Positions 1 through 7,317 of a DNA stretch of 15,003 nt are shown here, piece by piece (position 1 is the stretch's first letter; every line of letters begins with the position of its first letter). The position numbers were made by a program, and so were the translations under genes. The DNA lies in the NCBI GenBank assembly GCA_002423365.1, contig DIVU01000002.1, positions 1-15,003 on the forward strand. The letters run 5' to 3'. Source of the DNA: Desulfuromonadaceae bacterium UBA6124 (GTDB taxonomy: Bacteria > Desulfobacterota > Desulfuromonadia > Desulfuromonadales > Trichloromonadaceae). The notes beneath the pieces are model-generated. The model had not been told where the DNA came from and made no database searches. It saw only the letters and a list, made by a program, of their open reading frames with translations.

Positions 1-39
1 AGTTTTTCAACAACATGATACAGGAACAGGATTGAGAAT

Positions 40-1020
40 TTGCAAGACACCTTCGGCCGCACCATCGATTACCTGCGTCTTAGCATCACCGACCGCTGCA
101 ACCTGCGCTGTCGCTACTGCATGCCCGAAGAAGGGGTCGATTCGGTGGGACACGGCGGGGTTCTTTCCTACGAAGAGCTGCTGCGCATCGCCGCCGCCGC
201 CGCGCGCCTCGGCGTGCGCAAGATCCGCGTGACCGGCGGCGAGCCCCTGGTGCGCAAAGGGGTGGTCGAGTTCATCGGCGCGCTGGCGGCTTTACCGGGG
301 CATCCCGAGATCGTCCTGACCACGAATGGCCTGCTTTTGGCCGAGTTGGCCGCTCCGCTCAAGGCGGCGGGGCTCGCCCGCATCAACGTCAGCCTCGACA
401 CCCTGCGCCCTGAACGCTTCGTCGAGATCACCCGCCGCCCCGGTCTGGAGCGGGTACTGGCCGGTATCGCCGCGGCGGAAGGAGCGGGGCTGGCGCCGAT
501 GAAAATCAACATGGTGCCGCTCAAAGGGGTCAATGCCGACGAGATCGTCGATTTCGCCCGGCTGACCCTGGAGCATCCCTGGGAAGTGCGCTTCATTGAA
601 TTCATGCCGGTCAGCATCGGCCTCGACTATTCGGCGGATGAGCGCTTTCCGGCCGAGGCGATCATGACCGAACTGGCGCGCCTCGGCGAGCTGCTGCCCA
701 TCACCCGCCGCGGCCCGGCCGGCCCGGCCCGGCTCTTTCGCTATGCCGAGGGGCGTGGCCGGATCGGCGTCATTCCCGCGGTGTCCCAGCATTTCTGCGG
801 CGAATGCAATCGTCTGCGGATCACCGCCGATGGGCGCATCCGCCCCTGTCTGCTCTCCTCGGATGAGCTTGATATCCGCGAAGCGCTACGGCGTGGTGTC
901 GATGGTACGGAGCTGGAAGAGCTACTGCGGGCGGCGGCGGTGGCCAAGCCGAAAGGGCATCGGCTGGGGGAGACGGACTATCGGGAAGGGCAGCGAGGGA
1001 TGGAGCGGATCGGCGGATAG
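40..1020 (+). CDS. moaA: GTP 3',8-cyclase MoaA (molybdenum cofactor biosynthesis)
   Basis: This radical-SAM enzyme, with its partner MoaC, converts GTP to cyclic pyranopterin monophosphate, the first step of molybdopterin synthesis in the cytoplasm. The 326-residue protein has the family's usual length. The N-terminal CxxxCxxC motif that binds the SAM-linked 4Fe-4S cluster is at C20, C24 and C27, and a GGEP motif is at 66-69. The second cluster, typical of MoaA, is at C253, C256 and C270, and the chain ends in the conserved Gly-Gly tail. The start is a TTG, because an in-frame stop lies at 16-18 and no ATG or GTG lies between; AGGA-like purine runs at 22-30 could serve as the ribosome site. 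No other cofactor gene is beside it. A TorD-type chaperone at 2322-2933 suggests that the host makes molybdoenzymes. Identification is secure; the exact start is less so. Confidence 0.96.
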   Translation: MQDTFGRTIDYLRLSITDRCNLRCRYCMPEEGVDSVGHGGVLSYEELLRIAAAAARLGVRKIRVTGGEPLVRKGVVEFIGALAALPGHPEIVLTTNGLLLAELAAPLKAAGLARINVSLDTLRPERFVEITRRPGLERVLAGIAAAEGAGLAPMKINMVPLKGVNADEIVDFARLTLEHPWEVRFIEFMPVSIGLDYSADERFPAEAIMTELARLGELLPITRRGPAGPARLFRYAEGRGRIGVIPAVSQHFCGECNRLRITADGRIRPCLLSSDELDIREALRRGVDGTELEELLRAAAVAKPKGHRLGETDYREGQRGMERIGG

Positions 1021-1022
1021 AA

Positions 1023-1050
1023 AAAGGGCGGCCACAACGGGCCGCCCTTT
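1023..1050. terminator. Bidirectional hairpin terminator between moaA and the cytochrome gene
   Basis: An 11-bp perfect stem (arms 1023-1033 and 1040-1050, core GGGCGGCC/GGCCGCCC) with a six-base loop lies just after the moaA stop and before the 3' end of the convergent cytochrome gene. Read on the minus strand the stem is followed by a run of five T, a good intrinsic terminator. On the plus strand the T-tract is only TTT plus a mixed stretch. Confidence 0.8.
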
Positions 1051-1075
1051 CTTGTTGAGATTCGCGCCGCGAGAA

Positions 1076-1396
1076 TTACTCGCCGAGGTGGCAGCGGTTA
1101 CAGTTGCTCTTCGCTTCGAAGGCGCGCTGGCCGTTGTGGCAGACTCCGCAGAGCTTGCCGGCGTAGATCTGCTCCATGGTGATGGTCACCGTTCCCTGCT
1201 TCATTTTCGGGAAGGTGTCGGCATTGTGGCACTCGGCACACTTGGCGCCGGCGTCCGCGTGAATCTTGCCGTCGAAGACGACCTTGCCGGTGGGACTCTT
1301 GTCGAAGTTCAGGGTGCGTCCCGGGGGAACCGCGAGAGCCACGCCGGCGAAACCGATTCCGACCAGCAGCAATGTCAGGATGAAACGGATACGCAT
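1076..1396 (-). CDS. Small triheme c7-type cytochrome, exported
   Basis: A 106-residue periplasmic electron carrier. Residues 1-22 form a signal peptide: a basic start, a hydrophobic core, and an ALA end before VPPG. The mature part has exactly three heme-attachment motifs: CAECH at 53-57, CGVCH at 83-87 and CNRCH at 99-103. The stretch from GKVVFDGKIHADAG to the last heme resembles the c7-type triheme domain common in Geobacter and its relatives, which often occurs as repeats in larger multiheme proteins; here it stands alone. H46 is a likely distal heme ligand. The ribosome site AAGGAGG (1407-1413 on the complement) lies 10 bases before ATG. The gene has its own -35/-10 promoter and appears monocistronic. 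A role in extracellular or periplasmic electron transfer is inferred from the family. Confidence 0.92.
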   Translation of the reverse strand: MRIRFILTLLLVGIGFAGVALAVPPGRTLNFDKSPTGKVVFDGKIHADAGAKCAECHNADTFPKMKQGTVTITMEQIYAGKLCGVCHNGQRAFEAKSNCNRCHLGE

Positions 1397-1445
1397 GATG
1401 GATTTTCCTCCTTTGCGATGGGGCTGTGTTTTTTTCTAAGGTTTA

Positions 1446-1473
1446 ATTATGCCCGGACCGATAAGAAATGCAA
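1446..1473 (-). promoter_or_regulatory. Probable sigma-70 promoter of the triheme cytochrome
   Basis: On the minus strand, TTGCAT (complement of 1468-1473) and CATAAT (complement of 1446-1451) are separated by 16 bases, close to the -35/-10 consensus. Transcription would begin near 1439, giving a leader of about 40 bases before the cytochrome ATG at 1396, with AAGGAGG within it. Confidence 0.5.
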
Positions 1474-1492
1474 CCGGGATATTATTTTGTCC

Positions 1493-1508
1493 CGGCCTAG
1501 AACTTGCA
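1493..1508 (+). promoter_or_regulatory. Possible sigma-54 (-24/-12) promoter of the lytic transglycosylase
   Basis: GG at 1494-1495 and GC at 1506-1507, inside TTGCA, have the exact 12-base spacing that sigma-54 requires. The -12 box is perfect but the -24 box keeps only GGC. A stem-loop with six-base arms CCGGGA/TCCCGG (1474-1479 and 1490-1495) overlaps the -24 side and could be an operator. The predicted start near 1519 would give a leader of about 30 bases before ATG 1551. Confidence 0.35.
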
Positions 1509-1550
1509 AAATGACAAAGGGTCTCACCCCCCTTTGGTTCAGGAGGAGTT

Positions 1551-2264
1551 ATGGCGATCAAGCCTTCCGATCTCATGCAGAAGCTGAATCTTTATCAGCA
1601 GGCGAACCGCACGCCGATCGCCGGGCAGCAACGCATCGGTTTCGCCGATGTGCTTTCCACCATAGCGCAAAAAAATTCCACCGATTACGGCGCCTTGGCC
1701 GAGTTGTGCCGGCTGACGGTGCTCAATAGCAGCGTTTCCCTGGTCGACGACAGCGCCTTCGAGAAGAGCTTCCCCTCGCCGCTGGCCTCCCTCGATGCCT
1801 ATGTCGCGGCTGCCAGTCAAAAAACCGACCTGGCGCCGGCGGCTGTGACCGTCGCCCGGGAGAAGAACTACCCGCCGCGGACAGAGATGACGGATATCGC
1901 CGAGCGTGCCGCCGAACGTTACGGCGTCAGTCCGGCGCTGGTCAAAGCGGTCATCAAGGCCGAGAGCAACTTCAATCCCACCGTCGTTTCCCATGCCGGT
2001 GCCCAGGGCCTGATGCAGCTGATGCCGGGGACCGCCCAGGATCTCGGCGTTTCCGATCCCTTCGATGCCGAGCAGAACGTCATGGGCGGCACCCGCTACC
2101 TGAAGCAACTGCTCAGCAAGTACGACGGCGATCTGGACAAGACCCTGGCCGCTTACAACTGGGGTATGGGCAATGTCGACCGCAAAGGGATCGACGTTCT
2201 GCCCGAGGAGACCCGCAACTATCTGAGCCGGGTCAAGCGTTACCAGTCGGAATTCCTCGCCTGA
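1551..2264 (+). CDS. Lytic transglycosylase (SLT domain) without signal peptide
   Basis: Residues 112-237 form a Slt70/MltE-like domain that cleaves the MurNAc-GlcNAc bond of peptidoglycan. The catalytic glutamate is E138 in the AES-N motif. It is followed by the conserved GAQGLMQLMPGTA block (150-162) and an AAYNWG block (200-205), which form the substrate groove. Residues 1-110 are an extension I cannot assign; they show no signal peptide and no membrane segment. Single-domain SLT proteins with such N-terminal extensions are often found with flagellar or type-III-like export systems, where the apparatus exports them; that role is inference. AGGAGGAG at 1540-1547 fixes the ATG start. No partner gene adjoins it. 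Both neighbours run on the opposite strand, so it is a single-gene unit. Confidence 0.9.
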   Translation: MAIKPSDLMQKLNLYQQANRTPIAGQQRIGFADVLSTIAQKNSTDYGALAELCRLTVLNSSVSLVDDSAFEKSFPSPLASLDAYVAAASQKTDLAPAAVTVAREKNYPPRTEMTDIAERAAERYGVSPALVKAVIKAESNFNPTVVSHAGAQGLMQLMPGTAQDLGVSDPFDAEQNVMGGTRYLKQLLSKYDGDLDKTLAAYNWGMGNVDRKGIDVLPEETRNYLSRVKRYQSEFLA

Positions 2265-2272
2265 AACAAAAG

Positions 2273-2294
2273 CGGCGGCCCCGAGGGGCCGCCG
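2273..2294. terminator. Bidirectional hairpin terminator
   Basis: A perfect GC-rich inverted repeat (CGGCGGCCCC at 2273-2282 and GGGGCCGCCG at 2285-2294) lies between two convergent genes. The centre is only two bases, so the real loop is probably CGAG on a nine-bp stem. T-rich sequence follows on both sides, better on the minus strand (CTTTTGTTT). Confidence 0.75.
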
Positions 2295-2321
2295 TTCTCA
2301 TCTTCTAACGCCTGCATTCGT

Positions 2322-2933
2322 TCAGGGCAGGCGCTCCAGCCATTCCTCTTCCAACTCACCGAAACGCCGCAGCAATTTCCCGCTCCAGAGATAGAGGGGG
2401 TGGCCGCCGGGGGCGGCTTCCAGGCGTCGGCAAAAGACTGGCAGCCAGGACATCAGCAGCTCGCTCACGAAGGCCCGCTGTTTGAGGGAGAAGGCGCGCG
2501 CTGTCTCCACTTGCCGTTCCTGCAGCGCCTCTTCCTCCTGCCCCACCAGGTAATAGAGAAACTCCAGTTCCGTGGCCAGATAGTCGGGGGGCTCGCCGCT
2601 ACCTTCCAGGGAGAGTCCCTCCCGGCGGTAGGCGTCGAGAACCTTGAGGGTGCTGGCGCCCATGAGGATGCCCGATTGTTCCAGGTAGATGGAGCCGTAG
2701 GGGGGCGCCGGAACGCCCCCCAGACGGTTGATGAAGAGATCGGTGAAACCGGCTTCGAGATCGGCAAGCGGTTCGTCTTCGGACAAGGTTGGCGGGGTGT
2801 CATTGATGCCGGTCAGACGTGCCGCTTCCGCCGCCTCCCCCCGGGCCAGGGCCGCCACCAGTTCTTGGTCGGGATAGGCGAACAGACCAGCCAGAAAGCG
2901 GTAGAGCTGTTTACGTTCACTCACATGCAACAT
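2322..2933 (-). CDS. TorD/DmsD-family chaperone for a molybdoenzyme
   Basis: Proteins of this family bind the twin-arginine signal peptide of a molybdopterin oxidoreductase and hold it until the cofactor is in place. The 203-residue, mostly helical protein has the family blocks: PPYGSIYLE at 77-85, GAST at 92-95, and EPPDYLATELEFLYYL at 114-129. The ATG at 2933 is chosen over an upstream in-frame ATG at 2999, because AAGGAGA lies about six bases before it. A sigma-54-like promoter at 2984-2999 also fits a leader of about 40 bases. No molybdoenzyme gene is in the window, so the client is unknown. The subfamily (TorD, DmsD or NarJ-like) cannot be settled by eye. Confidence 0.85.
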   Translation of the reverse strand: MLHVSERKQLYRFLAGLFAYPDQELVAALARGEAAEAARLTGINDTPPTLSEDEPLADLEAGFTDLFINRLGGVPAPPYGSIYLEQSGILMGASTLKVLDAYRREGLSLEGSGEPPDYLATELEFLYYLVGQEEEALQERQVETARAFSLKQRAFVSELLMSWLPVFCRRLEAAPGGHPLYLWSGKLLRRFGELEEEWLERLP

Positions 2934-2983
2934 CCGGTTCTCCTTCGGGTCGGATTTCCATAACAACAGGATGTCGTGAGTTT

Positions 2984-2999
2984 TGCAATTATCGTGCAA
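2984..2999 (-). promoter_or_regulatory. Probable sigma-54 (-24/-12) promoter of the TorD-like gene
   Basis: The minus strand reads TTGCACGATAATTGCA, one base away from the sigma-54 consensus TGGCACG-N4-TTGCA; the mismatch is one of the two -24-region G bases. The predicted start is near 2973, about 40 bases before the ATG at 2933. The element lies inside an inverted repeat (TTTTGCA 2981-2987, TGCAAAA 2995-3001), so the same bases could be an operator. Confidence 0.45.
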
Positions 3000-3025
3000 A
3001 AAATCCGAAGATGTTCAGAAGAACT

Positions 3026-4291
3026 TTATTTTTCGTCCGGCAGGGCGGCAACCAGCAGTTCGAGAAGATGGACGGCCTGTGCTTTTCCTCCGGCGTGGTT
3101 GATGGAATCCTGCAACTGCATGATGCACCCCGGGCAGTCGGTGGCGACCAGTTCCGCGCCGCTGGCGGTGATGTTGGCGGCTTTCTTGGCGCCGATCTGT
3201 TTGCTGGTGTCGTAATGGTAGACCGAGTAGGTCCCTCCCAGGCCGCAGCAGGTGCCGGCTCCGGCCATTTCGACGAATTCCACCTGGGGCAGGGCCTTAA
3301 GGATCTGCCGGGGCTCCTTGGTAATGCCGCGCGTTCGCAGATGGCAGGGGTCGTGATAGGTCACCTTGGTCCGTGTGGCCGCCTTCGGCAGGGCCGCCAG
3401 TTGTTCCGGTAGGCCGTGTTTGACGAGAAAGACGAAGATATCCATGGTCTTGGCCGCCAGCGCCTGGTAGTCGTCGCCGAGGTCGGCGTAGATCTTGCCG
3501 ATGCCGGCGTTGCAGGAGGCGCAGGCGGTCACGACGTAATCGACCGGCCGCCGGGTCAGGGCCGCAAGGTTCAGCGCCGCCAGATCTTCCACGGTTTGCG
3601 CCGCCCCGGCGCTCACCGCCGGCAGGCCGCAGCAGGCCTGATCCTTGGGGATGATGACAGTGACCCCGAGAAATTTCAGCGCCTTGAGAAAGGCCTCGCC
3701 GATGGCCGGATACATGTAGTTGATGCCGCAGCCGGTGAAAAAGGCGACCGTCGGCATTCCCGGCTTGCCTTCGATCACTTCCGGCACCCGCTCGCGGAAG
3801 GGCTTGGCGACGATCGGCGGCAGGGTGCGGTCGGCGTCGATGTAGGGGGCGGGAAAGCGCAGGCGCAGGCCGCTGTTTTCCGGCACCTTCTTGAACAGCA
3901 GATGCGAGAGGGTACCGCCGGTCTTGGCCAGCAGATCCATCAGTTTCGGTCGGCCGAGGACCGCCGCCACCCCCTTGCCGAAACTGGAGAGCCCCTTTTC
4001 CTCGGCGATGCGGCGGCGGGCGGCGGCGACGATCTCCTCCGTCGGCACCTTGTTCGGACACTGGGCGCAGCAGCTGCCGCACAGCAGGCACTGGGAAAGG
4101 TCCTCCAGCACCTTCGCCTCCAGGCCGATCTCGCCGTCAAGCACCGCCCCGGCCAGCGCCACCTTGCCCCGCGCCACCCGTCCTTCGTGCTTCTCGGCGC
4201 CAAAGACCGGACAATGCGCCCGGCAGGCACCGCATTTGACGCACTGGTTGATCTCTTCGCGATAGTCTTCAAGATCTTTCAATTTGCTCAT
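3026..4291 (-). CDS. glcF: GlcF-like iron-sulphur subunit of a D-lactate/glycolate oxidase
   Basis: A 421-residue protein that passes electrons from a flavin subunit (the GlcD-like product upstream) towards the quinone pool or other carriers. Two ferredoxin-like 4Fe-4S motifs are at C17/C20/C23/C27 and C68/C71/C74/C78. Two cysteine-rich CCG domains follow: FTGCG 185-189 with ACCGLP 219-224, then HDPCHL 313-318, TCCGLGG 347-353 and DCPGC 385-389. Length and order match GlcF. The start is ATG 4291 (MSKLKDLEDY); the reading frame continues upstream without a stop, but only as a shadow of glcD. The ribosome site is weak. A 28-bp palindrome sits 20 bases upstream and may tune expression relative to glcD. 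D-lactate is favoured over glycolate because larA is in the same cluster; that is inference. Confidence 0.9.
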   Translation of the reverse strand: MSKLKDLEDYREEINQCVKCGACRAHCPVFGAEKHEGRVARGKVALAGAVLDGEIGLEAKVLEDLSQCLLCGSCCAQCPNKVPTEEIVAAARRRIAEEKGLSSFGKGVAAVLGRPKLMDLLAKTGGTLSHLLFKKVPENSGLRLRFPAPYIDADRTLPPIVAKPFRERVPEVIEGKPGMPTVAFFTGCGINYMYPAIGEAFLKALKFLGVTVIIPKDQACCGLPAVSAGAAQTVEDLAALNLAALTRRPVDYVVTACASCNAGIGKIYADLGDDYQALAAKTMDIFVFLVKHGLPEQLAALPKAATRTKVTYHDPCHLRTRGITKEPRQILKALPQVEFVEMAGAGTCCGLGGTYSVYHYDTSKQIGAKKAANITASGAELVATDCPGCIMQLQDSINHAGGKAQAVHLLELLVAALPDEK

Positions 4292-4310
4292 GATTTTATC
4301 ATCTGCCGTG

Positions 4311-4338
4311 GTAGGGGCGAGGCATGCCTCGCCCCTAC
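4311..4338. repeat. Perfect 28-bp palindrome of REP type between glcD and glcF
   Basis: GTAGGGGCGAGGCA (4311-4324) is followed at once by its exact reverse complement (4325-4338). It has no T-tract, so it is not a classic terminator. Short palindromes with this GTAGGGGCG...CGCCCCTAC form are familiar dispersed repeats in many bacterial genomes, from general knowledge. In RNA it would form a strong hairpin between the two cistrons and could attenuate transcription or protect the glcD message. Confidence 0.8.
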
Positions 4339-4347
4339 ATGGTTGGA

Positions 4348-5727
4348 TCAATCCAGAAAGATCTTCCCCGGATTGAGAATATTGTTGGGGTCGAGGGCCT
4401 TTTTCAGGGTCTTCATGTAGAGGGCCGTTTCCGGGGTGATCTCCAGGGGGATGTAGGGGGCCTTGGCGATGCCGATGCCGTGCTCGCCGCTCATGGTGCC
4501 GCCGAGGGCCAGGGCGCCTTCGAAGACTTCCTTGATGGCCTTTTCCGCCTTCTCCTGTTCGCCGGGGATCTTCTTGTCGATCATGATGTTGACGTGAATG
4601 TTGCCGTCGCCGGCGTGGCCGAAGTTGACGATGGGGACGCCGTAACGGTCGGAAATCTCGTCGACCTTGCGGATCATCTCCGGCACCTTGGAGCGCGGCA
4701 CGCAGATGTCCTCGTTGTACTTGTCCGGGTTGACCTTGCGCAGGGAAGCGGAGACCGAACGGCGGATCTGCCAGAGTGCCTCGCTCTCCTCGGGGGTTTC
4801 GGCGATGCGGGTCTCGACCACGCCGAGGGGCTGGATGATGTCGGCGATCCGGCGCGCCTGCTTGTCGAGAAACTCGCGGTCGCCATCGACTTCGATAATG
4901 AGCACCGCCCGCGCCGCGTCCGGCACCTGCAGACCGGTGGCCTGCTTGACGCAGTCGAGGGTGCGGCCGTCCATGAATTCGAGAGTGGTGGGGATGATCT
5001 TGTTGCGGACGATGGCCGAGACCGCCCGCGCCGCGCCGTCGATGGAATCGAAGAGCACCAGCATGGTCTTCTTCGCTTCCGGCAGGGGGAGCAGCTTGAT
5101 GACGATCCGGGTGACGATGCCGAGCGTCCCTTCCGAGCCGCACATGAGCTTGGTCAGGTCGTAGCCGACTACCCCCTTCATGGTCGGGCCGCCGGTGGTG
5201 ATGATGTCGCCGGTGGGGGTGACGACTTCGAGGCCGAGGATGTAATCCTTGGTCACACCGTACTTGACGCAGCGCGGCCCGCCGGCGCATTCGGCGACGT
5301 TGCCGCCCAAGGTGGAGAATTTCAGCGAGGCTGGATCGGGGGGATAGAAAAGCCCGACCTTTTCCACAGCGATCTGGAACTGCTCGGTGACGACCCCGGG
5401 CTGAACCACCGCCACCAGGTTTTCCTCATCGATTTCGAGGATTTTATCCATGCGTTCGGTGGTCAGCACGATGCCGCCCTTGGTCGGCAGGCTGCCGCCG
5501 GTGAAGCCGCTCCCCGCTCCCCGGGGAAAGACCGGCACCTTTTCGGTGTTGGCCAGGCGCATGATGCGGCTGATCTGTTCGCTGGTCTGGGGATGGACGA
5601 CCACGTCGGGCATGAACTTCTGCTGGGTGGCGTCGTAGGAATAGCAGATGAGATCGGCTTTTTCCGCAGAAACCTGGTCCTTGCCGACGATCTGGCGAAG
5701 CTGGTCGATGATGCGTGAATCGAGCAT
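4348..5727 (-). CDS. glcD: GlcD-like FAD subunit of a D-lactate/glycolate dehydrogenase
   Basis: A 459-residue FAD-dependent 2-hydroxyacid dehydrogenase. The N-terminal FAD-binding (PCMH-type) domain has PRGAGSGFTGGS at 68-79, the LGGNVAECAGG block at 140-150 and CGSEGTLG at 196-203. The C-terminal FAD-oxidase domain has FGHAGDGNIHVN at 369-380 and GEHGIG at 414-419, which hold the active-site histidines and metal-binding residues. It ends NPGKIFLD, as the family does. It would oxidise D-lactate to pyruvate (or glycolate to glyoxylate) and pass electrons to the GlcF-like partner immediately downstream. ATG 5727 is preceded by AAAGGAT at a slightly long spacing. It follows the HDOD-GGDEF gene by 36 bases, so co-transcription is likely. 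Substrate cannot be read from sequence. Confidence 0.93.
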   Translation of the reverse strand: MLDSRIIDQLRQIVGKDQVSAEKADLICYSYDATQQKFMPDVVVHPQTSEQISRIMRLANTEKVPVFPRGAGSGFTGGSLPTKGGIVLTTERMDKILEIDEENLVAVVQPGVVTEQFQIAVEKVGLFYPPDPASLKFSTLGGNVAECAGGPRCVKYGVTKDYILGLEVVTPTGDIITTGGPTMKGVVGYDLTKLMCGSEGTLGIVTRIVIKLLPLPEAKKTMLVLFDSIDGAARAVSAIVRNKIIPTTLEFMDGRTLDCVKQATGLQVPDAARAVLIIEVDGDREFLDKQARRIADIIQPLGVVETRIAETPEESEALWQIRRSVSASLRKVNPDKYNEDICVPRSKVPEMIRKVDEISDRYGVPIVNFGHAGDGNIHVNIMIDKKIPGEQEKAEKAIKEVFEGALALGGTMSGEHGIGIAKAPYIPLEITPETALYMKTLKKALDPNNILNPGKIFLD

Positions 5728-5763
5728 GGGTATCGGATCCTTTGCCGGCGGCGACAGGCCGCC

Positions 5764-7317
5764 TCAGTTCTTGAATTTAAACCACTTGGCCTTGGGGGAA
5801 TAGACTTCCACCCGGTTCTTGCCGTTCTTCTTGGCGGCCAGCAGGGCCTGGTCGGCCATGCCGATGAGGGTGTCGGGGGCCGCTTCCTCGGCGTCGCCGA
5901 GACAGCCGGCGAGCCCCAGGCTGACCGTGACCCCGTAGCGCTCCAATCCCTGTTCGAAGGTATGGGTGGAAATCGCCAGACGCAGCGCCTCGGCCAGCTC
6001 CCGGGCCTGGTCCGGGTCGGTTTCCGGCCAAACGCAGACGAACTCCTCGCCGCCGTAGCGGGCGAAGAGATCGTCCTCGCGCAGCACGGTCGCGGCGACC
6101 CGGCAAACTTCCCGCAGCACGAAGTCGCCGGTTTGGTGGCCATGCTCGTCGTTGAACTTCTTGAAGTTATCCACGTCGATCATGGCCAGGGCCAGGGGCT
6201 TGCCGTTGCGTTTGATGCGGCGCACCTCGTCACGGAGGAAATTCTGGAAATAGCGGTGATTATAGGCTTCGGTCAAGGCGTCGACGTTGGCCAGCGCCTC
6301 CAGCCGCGCGTTCTTTTCCCGCAGTTCCTTGTTCACCCGGAAGAGCTCCATCTTCGCCCGCAGCAGCTCGCGGTTCACCTGCTCGTAGGACATGTTGAGC
6401 TGAGCCAGCTTCTGGTTGGCCTCCTGCAACAGCTCCTCGATGGGGTGCTCGAAGACCAGGTTGAGGTCGAAGTAGCGGGCGGTCTGGTTGATCTCGGCCT
6501 GCACGCTGTTTTCGATGCGGTCCAGCACCCGGCCGTCAAAGCGCAACAGGCGCGCGGCCTCGGTGCGAAACTGCTTGTGCAGCAGGTCGGGGCGCTGCGA
6601 ATAGAACATGCCCGAAAGCAGGGACGAGAGATAGACGACTCGGGCGGTGCGCAGCAGTTCCGGTTTGCCCCCCTTGAACTGATCGAGGCTGTGGTGGTAG
6701 GCGGTGGGCAGCACGAGCGATGAGGGCAATTTCCAGTGTTGCAGCACCTTGGCGCCGATAAAGGCATGATCCGCCGCGAAAGCCGCCTGCTCCAGTGCCA
6801 GCAGGCGTTCCTCGTCGCCGCCGGCCTGCTCGCGCAGGGGCGGGTACTGCTGGGGGAAGGCGCGAGCAAGGATCATTTCGCCGACGTTCTGCAGCATCCC
6901 GGCGATGAAAATCTCCTCGGGATCGGTCTGCTTCATCTGGCTCATGATCAGCTTGGCCGCGACTCCGGCCGCCAGGGAGCGGCTCCAGAAGGCATCGTAG
7001 TCGAAGGCTTCGCCGGTGCGTTTGGCCTTGATGCTGAGCAGCGAAAAGGAGAGGACGAGGCTACGCACAGCGTTGGTGCCGAGGACCGAGACCGCTTTGT
7101 GGATCGAGCCGATGGACTGGGGAAAGCTGTAAAAGGCCGAGTTGACCACTTTGAGGATTTTCGCCGAGAGGGCCACGTCCATCGAGACCAGATCGGCGAT
7201 CTCGGCCATGGTCGTCTCTTCCCGCGAGGCGATGGCCAAAAGCTTGGCCGCCACCGCCGGCAAAGTCGGCAGGCTGTCCGACTGGAGCACCTGGGCCAGG
7301 GTCTCTTCGCGGGTCAT
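5764..7317 (-). CDS. HDOD-GGDEF hybrid signalling protein (probable diguanylate cyclase)
   Basis: A 517-residue cytoplasmic protein with an HDOD domain (about 10-215, an HD-like helical fold without catalytic metal chemistry), a linker with a probable coiled coil (about 295-345), and a GGDEF domain (about 345-510). The active site reads GGEEF at 422-426, so cyclase activity making cyclic di-GMP is expected. The inhibitory RxxD site is intact at 413-416 (REDD), which allows product feedback. No membrane segment or signal peptide is seen. The true start is ATG 7317, which overlaps the larA stop as ATGA, with GAGGT six bases upstream. The frame runs open further upstream but there it shadows larA. 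This overlap implies translational coupling to larA, so the regulator is made whenever the lactate enzymes are. The HDOD input signal is unknown. Confidence 0.92.
   Translation of the reverse strand: MTREETLAQVLQSDSLPTLPAVAAKLLAIASREETTMAEIADLVSMDVALSAKILKVVNSAFYSFPQSIGSIHKAVSVLGTNAVRSLVLSFSLLSIKAKRTGEAFDYDAFWSRSLAAGVAAKLIMSQMKQTDPEEIFIAGMLQNVGEMILARAFPQQYPPLREQAGGDEERLLALEQAAFAADHAFIGAKVLQHWKLPSSLVLPTAYHHSLDQFKGGKPELLRTARVVYLSSLLSGMFYSQRPDLLHKQFRTEAARLLRFDGRVLDRIENSVQAEINQTARYFDLNLVFEHPIEELLQEANQKLAQLNMSYEQVNRELLRAKMELFRVNKELREKNARLEALANVDALTEAYNHRYFQNFLRDEVRRIKRNGKPLALAMIDVDNFKKFNDEHGHQTGDFVLREVCRVAATVLREDDLFARYGGEEFVCVWPETDPDQARELAEALRLAISTHTFEQGLERYGVTVSLGLAGCLGDAEEAAPDTLIGMADQALLAAKKNGKNRVEVYSPKAKWFKFKN

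Noticed and set aside
3..35. Short frame ending in TGA just before moaA, perhaps the last codons of an upstream gene.
   Set aside because: Only about ten residues are visible, so nothing supports it beyond an open frame.
4292..5290. Upstream extension of the glcF frame to a 754-residue protein.
   Set aside because: The added part runs through the glcD gene out of frame and is Arg/His-rich; the FeS protein clearly begins at ATG 4291.
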